Below, piece by piece: positions 36,350 to 45,365 of a stretch of DNA of 64,000 bases. Position 1 is the first letter of the stretch. Each line of letters starts with the position of its first letter. A program made the position numbers and the translations under genes. Source of the DNA: Duganella sp. OV510 (GTDB lineage: Bacteria > Pseudomonadota > Gammaproteobacteria > Burkholderiales > Burkholderiaceae_D); the NCBI RefSeq assembly GCF_900100205.1, contig NZ_FNEQ01000001.1:992001-1056000 (forward strand), given 5' to 3'. The notes beneath the pieces were generated by a model. It did not search any database. It saw only the letters and a program-made list of their open reading frames with translations, and had not been told where the DNA came from.

Positions 36350-38776
36350 GTGAAGCCACATGCATTGCAGCCGCCATCCCGACCATCCCGCCACATGCGC
36401 GTGCTTGCGCACAGCATCGCCCTCGCCTTCGCCGGCACACTCAGCGCGCACGCCGACGACGATATCCAGAAAGTCATCGTCACCGCGCAATCCCGTGCGC
36501 AGTCAGTGCAGGAAGTACCGATCTCCATGGAAGTGATTACCGCGCGCGACATCCAGAACCTCGGCGCACGCAATCTCGGCGATGTCACAGGCTACCTGCC
36601 TGGCTTCCAGGTTGACGCCACCCAGCCCACCCAGCCGATCTTCGGCATACGCGGCGTGCAGGCGGGCGACTTCGGCATCGGCACCGATACGCCGGTCGGC
36701 ATTTACGTCGATGGCGTCTACACCGGCAAGACCGGCGGTGCGCTGATGAACTTCATCGACATCCAGCGGGTGGAAGTGCTGAAAGGCCCGCAAGGAACGC
36801 TGTTCGGCCGGAATAGCGCGGCGGGCGCCATCTCGGTGGTCACCAACGAGCCGGAAGCGGAATTCGATGCCAGCGGCCATGTCAAGGTGGGCGATTACGG
36901 CCGCGTCGATGCCGACGCCATGCTCAACGTGCCGCTTAGCGGCAGTACCGCCGCACGGCTGGTGTTCGTCCGCGCCCGCAGCGATGGCTGGGTGCGCAAT
37001 ACCAGCACCGGCCACCGCACCACCGGCGACAATACCTGGGCCACGCGCCTGTCGCTCAAGCAGAAAATCAGCGACGCGACGCTGCTGCTGTCGTGGGAGC
37101 ACGAACAGTTACGCCAGAAAGGCTGGCCAGCCTTTGGGGTCGTCAAGGATCCAACGCTGCCATTTTCCGGCTACACCGGCGTCTACGATACTGCCTACGT
37201 TGCCCGTTTCAGCGACCCACGCAAGGCGCCGCTGGAGAACGACACCGATGGCCGCGAGACGCGCAACTTCGACGGCGTGACGCTGCGCGCCGAGATACCG
37301 CTGGGCGGCGTCACGCTGCGCTCCACCACCGCCTACCGCACCTTCTCGTCATATAATCTGACCGACAACGACGGCAGCGCGCGTATCGACTTCCGCCTGG
37401 CCACGCAAGACCAGAAAAAGGCCTACAACTGGCAGCAGGAATTCAAGCTGTCCGGCACCACCGACACGCTGGACTGGATCGCCGGCGCCAGTTTCTACAA
37501 CAACCGCGAGCGGCAGCGCAGTTCCGCCATTCTCAACACCGCTACGCTGGATAGCCTGAGCCTGATGCAAGGCGGCGTCGCCGATTTCGCCACGCTGTTT
37601 GGTGGACTGGGCATGGCAGGCGTTCCCGGCGTGGACGAAAGCTCGGTATTCAGCTGGCAGGAGGACAATAACGCCAGCCTGCGCACGCGTGCCTTCTCTG
37701 TTTACGGGGACTTGATCTGGCGCCTGGCGCCTGGCACGCGCCTGACCACCGGCTTGCGCTGGAGCCGCGACCGCAAGGAAATGCAATGGCATGTGCCGGG
37801 CCGTGAATCGGTCGCGCTGGACGCGCTGCTCAACACCTACGGCCCGGCTGCGGGACTGGATGCTTCGGCACTACCGCCGAATATCATCTTTGCCGCCGCC
37901 GGCCCGCTGGCCGCCACGCCTGTCAGCGCCAACCGCAGCTGGACCGACTGGAGTCCGCGCCTGGTACTCGATCACAAGCTGAATGACGACCTGCTGCTGT
38001 TTGCCTCGCTATCGCGCGGCTATCAGGCCGGTGGCTTCAATGTCTTCACGCCGCCGAACGCCACATCATCCAATCCGCGTGAGCGCGATCCGAGCTTCAG
38101 TCCCGAAAAGATGACCAATCTGGAACTGGGCTTCAAGCTGACCGCGCCGTCGCTGCGCGCCACCATCAATGGCTCGCTGTTCGCCTACCGTTTCAAGAAC
38201 CTGCAAGACGTCAAGCTGGGCGGCACCAGCGCCATCCCCACCTACAACATCATCAATAGCGACCAGGAGGCCAAGGGCCTGGATCTCGATGCGCGCATCC
38301 GCATCTCGCCACGCCTGACCGCGTTCGCCGGCGTCGAGTTGATCGACCAGACCTACCAGCGCTACCAGACCACCGACAGCAGCGGCGCCACACTCGATCT
38401 GTCAGGCCAGACGGTCGGCACGCCGCGCTTCAGCGGCATGGCTGGCATCAACGCCAACTGGGAGGCGCTGAACGGCCGCATGAGCGCCACGCTGCAAGGG
38501 AATTATCACAGCAAATCCCGCTGCAACGACGACACGCGCGCGCTGCAATGCCTGAACGCACCAGCCTTCCGCACCGGCGACTCCGGCGGCAAAGCCGACC
38601 TGCGCCTCGGCTGGGACGCCAGCAACGGCAAGTTCGGCATCGGGCTGCTGGTGAACAACCTGTTCGACAAGCGCTACGTCTACAACCTGGATGGGCAGAC
38701 CAAAGCCTTCGGCCTGCCTTATGCCAGCGTTACCGCGCCGCGCACCATTGCGCTTGAACTGCGCGGCAGCCTATAA
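36350..38776 (+). CDS. TonB-dependent outer-membrane receptor
   Basis: 808 residues from a GTG start. A signal peptide spans about residues 16-36 (MRVLAHSIALAFAGTLSAHA). The plug domain has VIVTAQSRAQSVQEVPISME, a GIRGVQ motif, GIYVDGVYTGKTGGALMNFI, and IQRVEVLKGPQGTLFGRNSA. A 22-strand barrel follows, with the TonB_dep_Rec signature NLELGFKLTAP, NLFDKRYVYNLDG and the terminal aromatic-type strand ending in L. There is no N-terminal STN signalling domain. It resembles receptors for large hydrophobic or carbohydrate substrates more than siderophore receptors. It sits between the two catabolic operons, converging on the kinase gene with a 6-base overlap. Confidence 0.95.
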   Translation: MKPHALQPPSRPSRHMRVLAHSIALAFAGTLSAHADDDIQKVIVTAQSRAQSVQEVPISMEVITARDIQNLGARNLGDVTGYLPGFQVDATQPTQPIFGIRGVQAGDFGIGTDTPVGIYVDGVYTGKTGGALMNFIDIQRVEVLKGPQGTLFGRNSAAGAISVVTNEPEAEFDASGHVKVGDYGRVDADAMLNVPLSGSTAARLVFVRARSDGWVRNTSTGHRTTGDNTWATRLSLKQKISDATLLLSWEHEQLRQKGWPAFGVVKDPTLPFSGYTGVYDTAYVARFSDPRKAPLENDTDGRETRNFDGVTLRAEIPLGGVTLRSTTAYRTFSSYNLTDNDGSARIDFRLATQDQKKAYNWQQEFKLSGTTDTLDWIAGASFYNNRERQRSSAILNTATLDSLSLMQGGVADFATLFGGLGMAGVPGVDESSVFSWQEDNNASLRTRAFSVYGDLIWRLAPGTRLTTGLRWSRDRKEMQWHVPGRESVALDALLNTYGPAAGLDASALPPNIIFAAAGPLAATPVSANRSWTDWSPRLVLDHKLNDDLLLFASLSRGYQAGGFNVFTPPNATSSNPRERDPSFSPEKMTNLELGFKLTAPSLRATINGSLFAYRFKNLQDVKLGGTSAIPTYNIINSDQEAKGLDLDARIRISPRLTAFAGVELIDQTYQRYQTTDSSGATLDLSGQTVGTPRFSGMAGINANWEALNGRMSATLQGNYHSKSRCNDDTRALQCLNAPAFRTGDSGGKADLRLGWDASNGKFGIGLLVNNLFDKRYVYNLDGQTKAFGLPYASVTAPRTIALELRGSL

Positions 38777-40333
38777 CTGCTCCGGATAGCCGGTGATGTC
38801 AGCGATCTGCTGATACATCGGCTGCAACTGCTTGTACATATTGAGGTAGACGCGCCGGTACAGCTGATCGTAGATTTTCTGATTGGCGGCGATCGGATGG
38901 AACACGCGGCCCGGACGCGTCATGGCACGCGTTGCGGTGTTGAAGTCCTTGTGCAGCCCGAGGCCTGCGGCGATGGCGATGGCCGCGCCCAGGCCGGAGG
39001 TTTCGTAGACATGCGCGCGGGCGGCGGGCAAGCCGAAGATGTCCGCCGTCAGTTGCATCGCCGCGTCGCTTTGCGAGCCGCCGCCGGCGATGCGCAATTC
39101 TGTCACCGCCACACCGCTGCGTTTTTCGATACGCTCCTTGCCCTCCCTGAGCGCATAGGCCAAGCCCTCCAGGATGGCCCGATACATATGCGCGCGCGTG
39201 TGGACGTCGCCGAAGCCGATCATCGCACCCTTGGCTTCGGGCCCGGGGATGCGGATGCCTGGACTCCAGTACGGCTGCAGCATCAATCCCATGGAGCCCG
39301 GCGGCACCTCGTTAACCAATTGGTCGAACATCGCTTCCGGCGCCGTACCCTGCTCCGCGCCAGCCATCTTTTCCAGATGTCCGAATTGCTCCTTGAACCA
39401 GTTGACCATCCAGTAGCCACGGAAGATCTGCACCTCGGTACTGTAGGCGCCTGGCACGGCTGCCGGATACGGTGGAATGAAGGGCGTCACCTCCACGTAC
39501 TGTTTGCTGGTGGTGTTGATGGTCGCGGTGGTGCCGTAACTGAGGCAGGCGATGTGCGGTTCCAGGCTGCCGGCGCCGATCACCTCGCACGCCTTGTCCG
39601 CAGCGGCGGCCACCAGCGGCGTGCCTTCCGGGATGCCGGTTGCCGCAGCAGCGGCTGCGGTAACGGTGCCGATCACGGTCCCTGGCGACACCAGCTCGGG
39701 CAGCATGTCGGGGCGCACACGCAGCGCCTGCCATTTCCAGTCGCGCCGTGCGGCCCATTGGTGGCGCCTGTAGTCGAACGGCAGGTAGGCTACCTGCGAG
39801 CCGGTTGAATCAACATGGCGCCCACACAGCCGGTAGTTGAGGAAGCCGGACAGCAGCACGTATTTATACGTTTGTGCCCAGATCTCCGGCTGCTGCTCGG
39901 CGATCCAGTTGATTTCCGCTTCGCGCCGGAAGTATTCAATCGTGTCCTCCACCCGTGCAGCCTTGAAGGCGGCGCGCCACCACCAGCTTAACGGTTTTTG
40001 CTTGCCGACGCGGCGCTGGTCCAGCCAGGTGATCGCTGGCCGCAGCACCTTGCCTTCGCGGTCCAGATTGACCACCGTGCCGCGCTGCGTGGTGACAGCG
40101 ACGCCCTTGATGGCGCTGCGCGGGATGTCGGTGCTGCGCCACAGTTGCTGGCAGGCGGCGGCGACCGCGTCCCAATAACCATCGGCGTCATGCTCGGCCC
40201 AGCCGGGATGCGCGGAGAAATAGGCTTGCAGGTGAATCTGCGACTTGGCGGCCAGATTGCCGTTCAAGTCAAACAGCAGCGCGCGCACGCTTTGCGTGCC
40301 GTTGTCGATGGAGAGCAGGTAGTGGTCTGCCAT
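38771..40333 (-). CDS. FGGY-family carbohydrate/polyol kinase
   Basis: A 520-residue cytoplasmic kinase. It opens with YLLSIDNGTQSVRALLFDLN (phosphate-1 motif D10-N-G-T-Q), has RGTVVNLDREGKVLRPAITW, the hinge ACLSYGTTATINTT, and the C-terminal adenosine loop IAGGGSQSDAAMQLTADIFG. FGGY enzymes phosphorylate glycerol, xylulose, ribulose and similar polyols; the closest family cannot be assigned here. It is the last gene of an operon behind a GlpD-like dehydrogenase (15-base gap), so a glycerol derivative is a likely substrate. Confidence 0.93.
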   Translation of the reverse strand: MADHYLLSIDNGTQSVRALLFDLNGNLAAKSQIHLQAYFSAHPGWAEHDADGYWDAVAAACQQLWRSTDIPRSAIKGVAVTTQRGTVVNLDREGKVLRPAITWLDQRRVGKQKPLSWWWRAAFKAARVEDTIEYFRREAEINWIAEQQPEIWAQTYKYVLLSGFLNYRLCGRHVDSTGSQVAYLPFDYRRHQWAARRDWKWQALRVRPDMLPELVSPGTVIGTVTAAAAAATGIPEGTPLVAAAADKACEVIGAGSLEPHIACLSYGTTATINTTSKQYVEVTPFIPPYPAAVPGAYSTEVQIFRGYWMVNWFKEQFGHLEKMAGAEQGTAPEAMFDQLVNEVPPGSMGLMLQPYWSPGIRIPGPEAKGAMIGFGDVHTRAHMYRAILEGLAYALREGKERIEKRSGVAVTELRIAGGGSQSDAAMQLTADIFGLPAARAHVYETSGLGAAIAIAAGLGLHKDFNTATRAMTRPGRVFHPIAANQKIYDQLYRRVYLNMYKQLQPMYQQIADITGYPEQL

Positions 40334-40348
40334 GATGTCTCGTAGTGG

Positions 40349-42007
40349 TTATTGTTGCGGCATGCTGTAATGCGCCTGCCAGAGTGCGAGATACGCGGCC
40401 TGCTCCTGCTCCCACCGCTGATCGTCCCAGCCAAGTTCCGGCTGGCAGATGGTGCGGATGCGTGGCAGGATGGCGACGCCGCCGCCGCGCAACTGGATGC
40501 CGATACGCGTGCGCCGCAGCAGCAGGTCTTCCAGCTTGCAGACGTCTTCATGGCGCGCGGCCCAGCGCAGCTGCGCCCAGATGGTTTCCGTGCCAGGAAT
40601 GACGGCCAGCTCACCGGCCTGCGCCGCATCCACCAGTTCCTGTGCCTGCACGCCGTAGCGGCCCTGCAGGCGCAGCGCCTGACCGGCCGGCAGCTCCGGT
40701 GTATAGCGCAGCGGTGGCGAGGGCGTGAATACCGGCTGTGGCGACAGCTTGTCCTGCAGCTCCGGCAGTCGCGTGGCGGCCAGCTTGAGCACGTCCAGCG
40801 CGATCACGCGGAAGGTGGTCAGCTTGCCGCCGGTGACGGTCAACAAGCCGTTTTCCAGCCACAGTGCGTGGTCGCGCGTCTCTTTCGACGGATCGGACTT
40901 GCCGCTATCGATGACCGGCCGCACGCCGGCGTAGGTGGCGATGATGTCATCATCGCCCAATTGCAGTTGCGGGAACTGCGCGAGCAAGGCGGCCAGCAGG
41001 TAATCGCATTCGGCGCGCGTGATGGCTGCTTCTTGTGATAGATCGTCACGGTGATCCACATCGGTCGTGCCGACCAGCGTAACACCTTCCCACGGATAGG
41101 CGAACACCGGGCGGCCGTCGGCGGGATGCATCAAGCTGATCGCCTGCGCCAGCGGCAGCCGCCAGGCCGGCAGTACCAGGTGACTACCACGCAAAGGCCG
41201 CAGTCGACGCGCCGCCCCGTCGCGCTCCGTGCCGCCGGCCGCCGAAGCGCCACCGGGACGGCCGGCATGCATGCCAGTTGCTTCATTGGCCGCCACGCCC
41301 GAAGCAGGCGGCGTTGTGCGCAGCCGGTCTGCCCAGGCGCCGGTCGCGCTGATGACCATCCGTGCGCGCACCTCGTGCTGCGCACCATCCAGGCCGTCGC
41401 GCAGACGCACGCCTTCCACGTCGCCATTCGCTGGCGTGGCGTCGCCAGCGCGTAGCAGCGCCTCGACAGCCATGTAATTTAATGCGACAGCACCATGCGC
41501 GCGCGCCTCCTGTAACACCCTCAGCACCAGCCGCGCATCATCCGTCTTGGCGTCCGTGTAGACCATCCCACCCTGAAGGCCGTCCGTGGCGACATTCGGT
41601 GCCAGCGCCGCGAACTCGTCGCGGCCATAGTAGTGCCGCGCGCGCTGTCCCGCCATGCGGTCATAAATCGCCAGTCCCGCCAGGAATGCCCGCTTGCCCG
41701 GCTTGCGCCCCACATAATCGCCAAAGGCGAAGCTCTGCGGCTCCACCAGGCCGGCGGCCTGACGCAACAAATGCTCGCGCTCATGCACCGACTCGCGCGT
41801 CAACGCAAACTGCCCCTCTTTCAGATAGCGCAATCCACCATGCACCAGCTTTGAAGACCGGCTCGACGTACCCCAGGCAAAATCGCGCTGCTCAACCAGC
41901 AACGCCTTCAGGCCGCGCCTTGCCGCCTCCAGCAGAATGCCAGCGCCCGTAATGCCGCCGCCAATCACAATCACATCCCACTCACGCGCGAAGTCGGTGC
42001 GCTTCAT
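40349..42007 (-). CDS. GlpD-like FAD-dependent glycerol-3-phosphate dehydrogenase
   Basis: 552 residues. FAD-binding GGGITGAG is at residues 16-23, followed by SSRSSKLVHGGLRYLKEGQF, GGMVYTDAKTDDARLV, and GTTDVDHRDD. The DAO_C helical domain is at the C-terminus. GlpD enzymes oxidise the C2 hydroxyl of sn-glycerol-3-phosphate and pass electrons to quinone at the inner membrane. An extra Ala/Gly-rich stretch at about residues 231-268 has no counterpart in E. coli GlpD (501 residues). It overlaps the upstream synthase-like gene in an ATGA arrangement. A substrate with an O-alkyl group at C1 is possible given the neighbours. Confidence 0.92.
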   Translation of the reverse strand: MKRTDFAREWDVIVIGGGITGAGILLEAARRGLKALLVEQRDFAWGTSSRSSKLVHGGLRYLKEGQFALTRESVHEREHLLRQAAGLVEPQSFAFGDYVGRKPGKRAFLAGLAIYDRMAGQRARHYYGRDEFAALAPNVATDGLQGGMVYTDAKTDDARLVLRVLQEARAHGAVALNYMAVEALLRAGDATPANGDVEGVRLRDGLDGAQHEVRARMVISATGAWADRLRTTPPASGVAANEATGMHAGRPGGASAAGGTERDGAARRLRPLRGSHLVLPAWRLPLAQAISLMHPADGRPVFAYPWEGVTLVGTTDVDHRDDLSQEAAITRAECDYLLAALLAQFPQLQLGDDDIIATYAGVRPVIDSGKSDPSKETRDHALWLENGLLTVTGGKLTTFRVIALDVLKLAATRLPELQDKLSPQPVFTPSPPLRYTPELPAGQALRLQGRYGVQAQELVDAAQAGELAVIPGTETIWAQLRWAARHEDVCKLEDLLLRRTRIGIQLRGGGVAILPRIRTICQPELGWDDQRWEQEQAAYLALWQAHYSMPQQ

Positions 42008-43593
42008 GACATCAGCTTCCCGGGATTCATGATCCGCTGCGGGTCCACATGCTCCAGCACCGAACGCAGCATCGACATACCCAGCCGCCCCTTTTCCGCC
42101 GCCAGATACGGCGCATGATCGGCACCTACGCCGTGCTGGTGGCTGATCGTCCCGCCATGCTCGACAATCGCCAGCGAAGCCGCCGTCTTCAGCGACTTCC
42201 AGCGCGCCAGGTCGGATTCATAGTCGCCGGCCAGCCGGTACACAAACGTCGTGTAGACGCTCGCCCCTTGCGCATACAGATGCGACAAGTGCGTATAGGT
42301 ATGCACCTGCTCCCCATACTGGCCCAGCGCCGCCACGGCGCCCTTCTCCAACGCCCGCATCATGATCTCGACGCGCGGCCAATCCACCGCCGTCTCGACC
42401 GTATCGATGGCATAGCCATGCGACCACGCCGCGTTGCGCAAGTAGACATTGCGGAAGCGGTTTTGCCGCCACTTGTCGCCCATGAAGCGCCCCACATGCA
42501 CGCCGCCATGCGGCAGCGTCATCGCCAGCGCCTCGCGCAAGGCTGCGCGCGCCAGCGATTTGCGGCCACTGACACCGATCATCAGCATGCACTTGCCGTC
42601 GCCACAGCCGCGCAGCGACAGATAGCCTTCCAGCACAGACACCATGCGACGATGGCCGGCCAGCGCCAGCATGGTCAGCGTCTCCAGCGGATTCGACAGA
42701 CGCAGCATCGACAGCGACAAGCCGGCCTGCACCACCTGCCGCACCGCTGTCTCCGCCGTCTGCCAGTTGGGGAAGAACACCGCGTGGAACGCCTCATAAG
42801 CCGGCGCCGGCGTCACCCGCACCGTCGCTTCGGTCAGGATGCCGAGACGGCCTTCGGAGCCTAGCACTATCTCACGCAGATCCGGCCCGGCAGCCGACGC
42901 CGGGAATGTCGGCAAATGCAGCGTGCCCGATGGCGTCTCCAGCGAGCCGCCTCGGAACATCTGCTCGATGCGCCCGTAGCGCAGCGACTGCTGCCCCGAC
43001 GAGCGTGTCGCCACCCAGCCGCCCAGCGTTGAATACTCGAACGACTGCGGGAAATGGCCCAGCGTGTAGCCGCGCGCGCGCAACTGCGCCTCCAGGTCGG
43101 GGCCGAGCACTCCGGCGCCAAAGGTCGCCAGTTGCGATTCCGTGTCCAGATATAGCAACTGGCGCATGCGCGTCATGTTCACCGCCAGTGACGGCATACC
43201 GGCTGGCGCAGTCAGATGACCGGCAACGCTGGTGCCGCCACCTTGCGGGATCACCGCCACCCCATGCTGGCGTGCATAGTCCAGCAAGTCGCGCACGTCC
43301 TGCGCGCTCTCCGGATAGGCTACGCCGTCCGGCGCTGCGCCAATCACGCCATACCGCAGGCGTAGCCAGTCCGGCAGGCTCTGGCCCAGTGCATTGCGCA
43401 GCCGGAGTGCCGGCGCGGTATTCACCAAGCGATGCGCCGGCAGACGCGAGGCGCCGACCTGCGCGCAAGCCTGCTCGAAGCCCGCATCCGGCACCGGCTT
43501 GCCGGCGCCGATGCGCTGCGCGAGAAAAGCCAACGCGCCATCGTTCAGCGCAAATTCAACCGCATCGTCACCCCAACCGTTCCAGCGTCTCAT
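42004..43593 (-). CDS. FAD-binding oxidase, alkyl-DHAP synthase (AGPS)-like
   Basis: 529 residues from the ATG at 43591-43593, with a GGGAGAT site. The PCMH FAD domain has GVAYPESAQDVRDLLDYARQ and the pyrophosphate loop QGGGTSVAGH (residues 117-126). The C-terminal half has HTYTHLSHLYAQGASVYTTF and the His-rich active-site stretch TISHQHGVGADHAPYLA, both as in eukaryotic alkylglycerone-phosphate synthase. That enzyme exchanges an acyl for an alkyl group on dihydroxyacetone phosphate. It is first in the operon with GlpD-like and FGGY kinase genes. Whether it makes or cleaves ether bonds cannot be told from sequence. Confidence 0.9.
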   Translation of the reverse strand: MRRWNGWGDDAVEFALNDGALAFLAQRIGAGKPVPDAGFEQACAQVGASRLPAHRLVNTAPALRLRNALGQSLPDWLRLRYGVIGAAPDGVAYPESAQDVRDLLDYARQHGVAVIPQGGGTSVAGHLTAPAGMPSLAVNMTRMRQLLYLDTESQLATFGAGVLGPDLEAQLRARGYTLGHFPQSFEYSTLGGWVATRSSGQQSLRYGRIEQMFRGGSLETPSGTLHLPTFPASAAGPDLREIVLGSEGRLGILTEATVRVTPAPAYEAFHAVFFPNWQTAETAVRQVVQAGLSLSMLRLSNPLETLTMLALAGHRRMVSVLEGYLSLRGCGDGKCMLMIGVSGRKSLARAALREALAMTLPHGGVHVGRFMGDKWRQNRFRNVYLRNAAWSHGYAIDTVETAVDWPRVEIMMRALEKGAVAALGQYGEQVHTYTHLSHLYAQGASVYTTFVYRLAGDYESDLARWKSLKTAASLAIVEHGGTISHQHGVGADHAPYLAAEKGRLGMSMLRSVLEHVDPQRIMNPGKLMS

Positions 43594-43692
43594 TGTTTTT
43601 CTATCTCCCTGGCGGGCGCTTGTTATACTGGAGCGCACCGATTATTCACCAGTTGAGATTAAAACAATGCCGCCCGCCGGTATTGCGCATTC

Positions 43693-44715
43693 ATGACAGC
43701 TCCCTTGTTCGATCATGCCAAACGCGTAGCGGGCTCTTATCTCCAGCCGCTGCTGGAAGCCGCCGCAGCGCGCGGCGTGACGGCGCGGGCGCTGGAGCAA
43801 GCCGCCGGCCTGGCGCCCGGCACGCTGGAACCGCTGCCGGAATCGCTGCCCGCCGACGACTATGTGCACCTGCTCGACCTTGGCGCACAACTGGCCAACG
43901 ATCCGCATTTCGGCCTGCATGTCGGCCAATGCGTCAAACTGGGCACCTACACCGTCTATGGCCTGATCCTGTTGAGCTGCCGCGACTTCGGCCACGTTTT
44001 CGAACAGACCATGCGCTATGAACAGCTGGCGCATGACCTGGGCCGTTCCAGCATCACTGTCGATGACGACATCGCCTACTACGCCTGGCATAGCAATTAC
44101 AGCAGCGCGCACCGGCACCTGGCCGATAGCGTGTTTGCAGGCATCCGGGTGTTCAGCAACTGGCTGGCCGGCATCACGCTGCCGGCCAATGATCTGAAAT
44201 TGATGCACGATGGCGGTCCGCCCGAGCTGCGCGACGAGTATGAAAAAGTGCTGGGCGCGGTGCCCGAATTTGACGCCGAGGCCAATGTGGCCAGCTTCAA
44301 CGCCATGATGCTGTCCTGGCCTGTGCCGAACGCCGACGTCAGCCTCTACCCGGTGTTGCAACAGCACGCGGAGCAGCTGCTGCAACAGCGCCTCGCCAGC
44401 CAGCCGGCGATCACGCAGCAGGTGCATGCTGCCATCATCGCCAGCCTGTCGAGCGGCCAGGTCAGGCTGGCGTCGATTGCCGAAGCACTGAAGCTGTCGC
44501 CGCGCACCTTGCAGCGCAAGCTGAGCGAAGCCGGCGCCACCTTCCAGCAGGTGCTGGACCAGGCCCGCTTTGCGCTGGCCAGGGAATACCTGAAACGTCC
44601 CGAATTAAACCTGGTGGATATCGCTTTCCTGCTCGGCTACCAGGAGCAAAGCGCGTTCAATCACGCTTTCAAGGAATGGGCCGGCGTCAATCCCGGCGCC
44701 TGGCGCGCCAGTTAG
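43693..44715 (+). CDS. AraC-family transcriptional regulator
   Basis: 340 residues with the PF12625-type sensor domain (YLQPLLEAAAARGVTARALE, HFGLHVGQCVKLGTYTVYGL) and the C-terminal AraC DNA-binding domain (LASIAEALKLSPRTLQRKLS; LVDIAFLLGYQEQSAFNHAF). It is divergent from the synthase-like/GlpD-like/kinase operon with a 99-base spacer, so it is very likely that operon's regulator. It is a separate gene from the AraC regulator at the other end of the cluster, implying two inputs. No strong ribosome-binding site precedes the ATG. Confidence 0.93.
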   Translation: MTAPLFDHAKRVAGSYLQPLLEAAAARGVTARALEQAAGLAPGTLEPLPESLPADDYVHLLDLGAQLANDPHFGLHVGQCVKLGTYTVYGLILLSCRDFGHVFEQTMRYEQLAHDLGRSSITVDDDIAYYAWHSNYSSAHRHLADSVFAGIRVFSNWLAGITLPANDLKLMHDGGPPELRDEYEKVLGAVPEFDAEANVASFNAMMLSWPVPNADVSLYPVLQQHAEQLLQQRLASQPAITQQVHAAIIASLSSGQVRLASIAEALKLSPRTLQRKLSEAGATFQQVLDQARFALAREYLKRPELNLVDIAFLLGYQEQSAFNHAFKEWAGVNPGAWRAS

Positions 44716-44813
44716 ATCGGGTGTCCGCGCACGCGGATGAAAGGGCGCGCCGCTGCAATCGTGGCCACCATGACGACCATCGCCGCCGCCGGCATTAACG
44801 CACGCATCCGCAT
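44712..44813 (-). CDS. 33-residue hydrophobic small protein
   Basis: A short frame whose ATG at 44811-44813 has a near-perfect GCGGAGG site six bases upstream. The product has one hydrophobic segment (LMPAAAMVVMVATIAAA) and a basic tail FIRVRGHPI, like a single-pass membrane small protein. It begins 13 bases after the SRPBCC gene in the same direction, so it is probably in that operon, and its stop shares four bases with the stop of the convergent AraC gene. It has no recognised family. The good ribosome-binding site and tight packing are the main support. Confidence 0.5.
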   Translation of the reverse strand: MRMRALMPAAAMVVMVATIAAARPFIRVRGHPI

Positions 44814-44826
44814 CACACGCCTCCGC

Positions 44827-45270
44827 TTATTTTTCCGCCACCGCTTTCATTTTGGCCAGGCCGCTTTCAAACGCCGGGCCTAGCGCCCTGTCCATGCTGA
44901 TAATCATATTCATGATCTTACCCGTAAAATCAGTTTCGCCGTTCATGCTCCAGCGTACCGTGGTGCCGCCATCCTGCGGCTGCACCCAGAATTCCATCAT
45001 TGACGGCGCCGCATTCTCTCCGGCGAATTGCAGCTTGACGCTGATATTGCTTGGCGTCTGGCGCAGCACTTCCATGTGGCCGGCGCTGATATTCGCCCAT
45101 GGCGACCAGCGCGGCCATTGGCTGAAGTCACTGATCAACGGGATCACTTTTTCCGGCGGCGCCTGGATGCTGATCGCACGCTGGACGGTATAGCTACTTG
45201 GCTGCAGCGCCGCCACCACAAACAGCACCAGCACCAGCACCGAGAACCCGACGATTATTTTTTTGAACAT
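44827..45270 (-). CDS. SRPBCC family protein with N-terminal membrane anchor
   Basis: 147 residues from the ATG at 45268-45270. One transmembrane helix (IIVGFSVLVLVLFVVAALQ) is followed by a START/SRPBCC-type fold (YTVQRAISIQAPPEKVIPLI, PRWSPWANISAGHMEVLRQT, VQPQDGGTTVRWSMNGETDF). These domains bind hydrophobic ligands, and members annotated as polyketide cyclase-like have no common reaction. It is divergent from the VOC protein gene (95-base spacer). The ligand is not predictable. A longer frame upstream is out of family and was not used. Confidence 0.88.
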   Translation of the reverse strand: MFKKIIVGFSVLVLVLFVVAALQPSSYTVQRAISIQAPPEKVIPLISDFSQWPRWSPWANISAGHMEVLRQTPSNISVKLQFAGENAAPSMMEFWVQPQDGGTTVRWSMNGETDFTGKIMNMIISMDRALGPAFESGLAKMKAVAEK

Positions 45271-45365
45271 GGTTTTACTCCTTCTTGCGCATGATGCATT
45301 GGCGTCCGTCCCGGCGTACACTGTCTGCTGCTGTTGACAATATACTTATCTGCCGGAGGAAGCAC

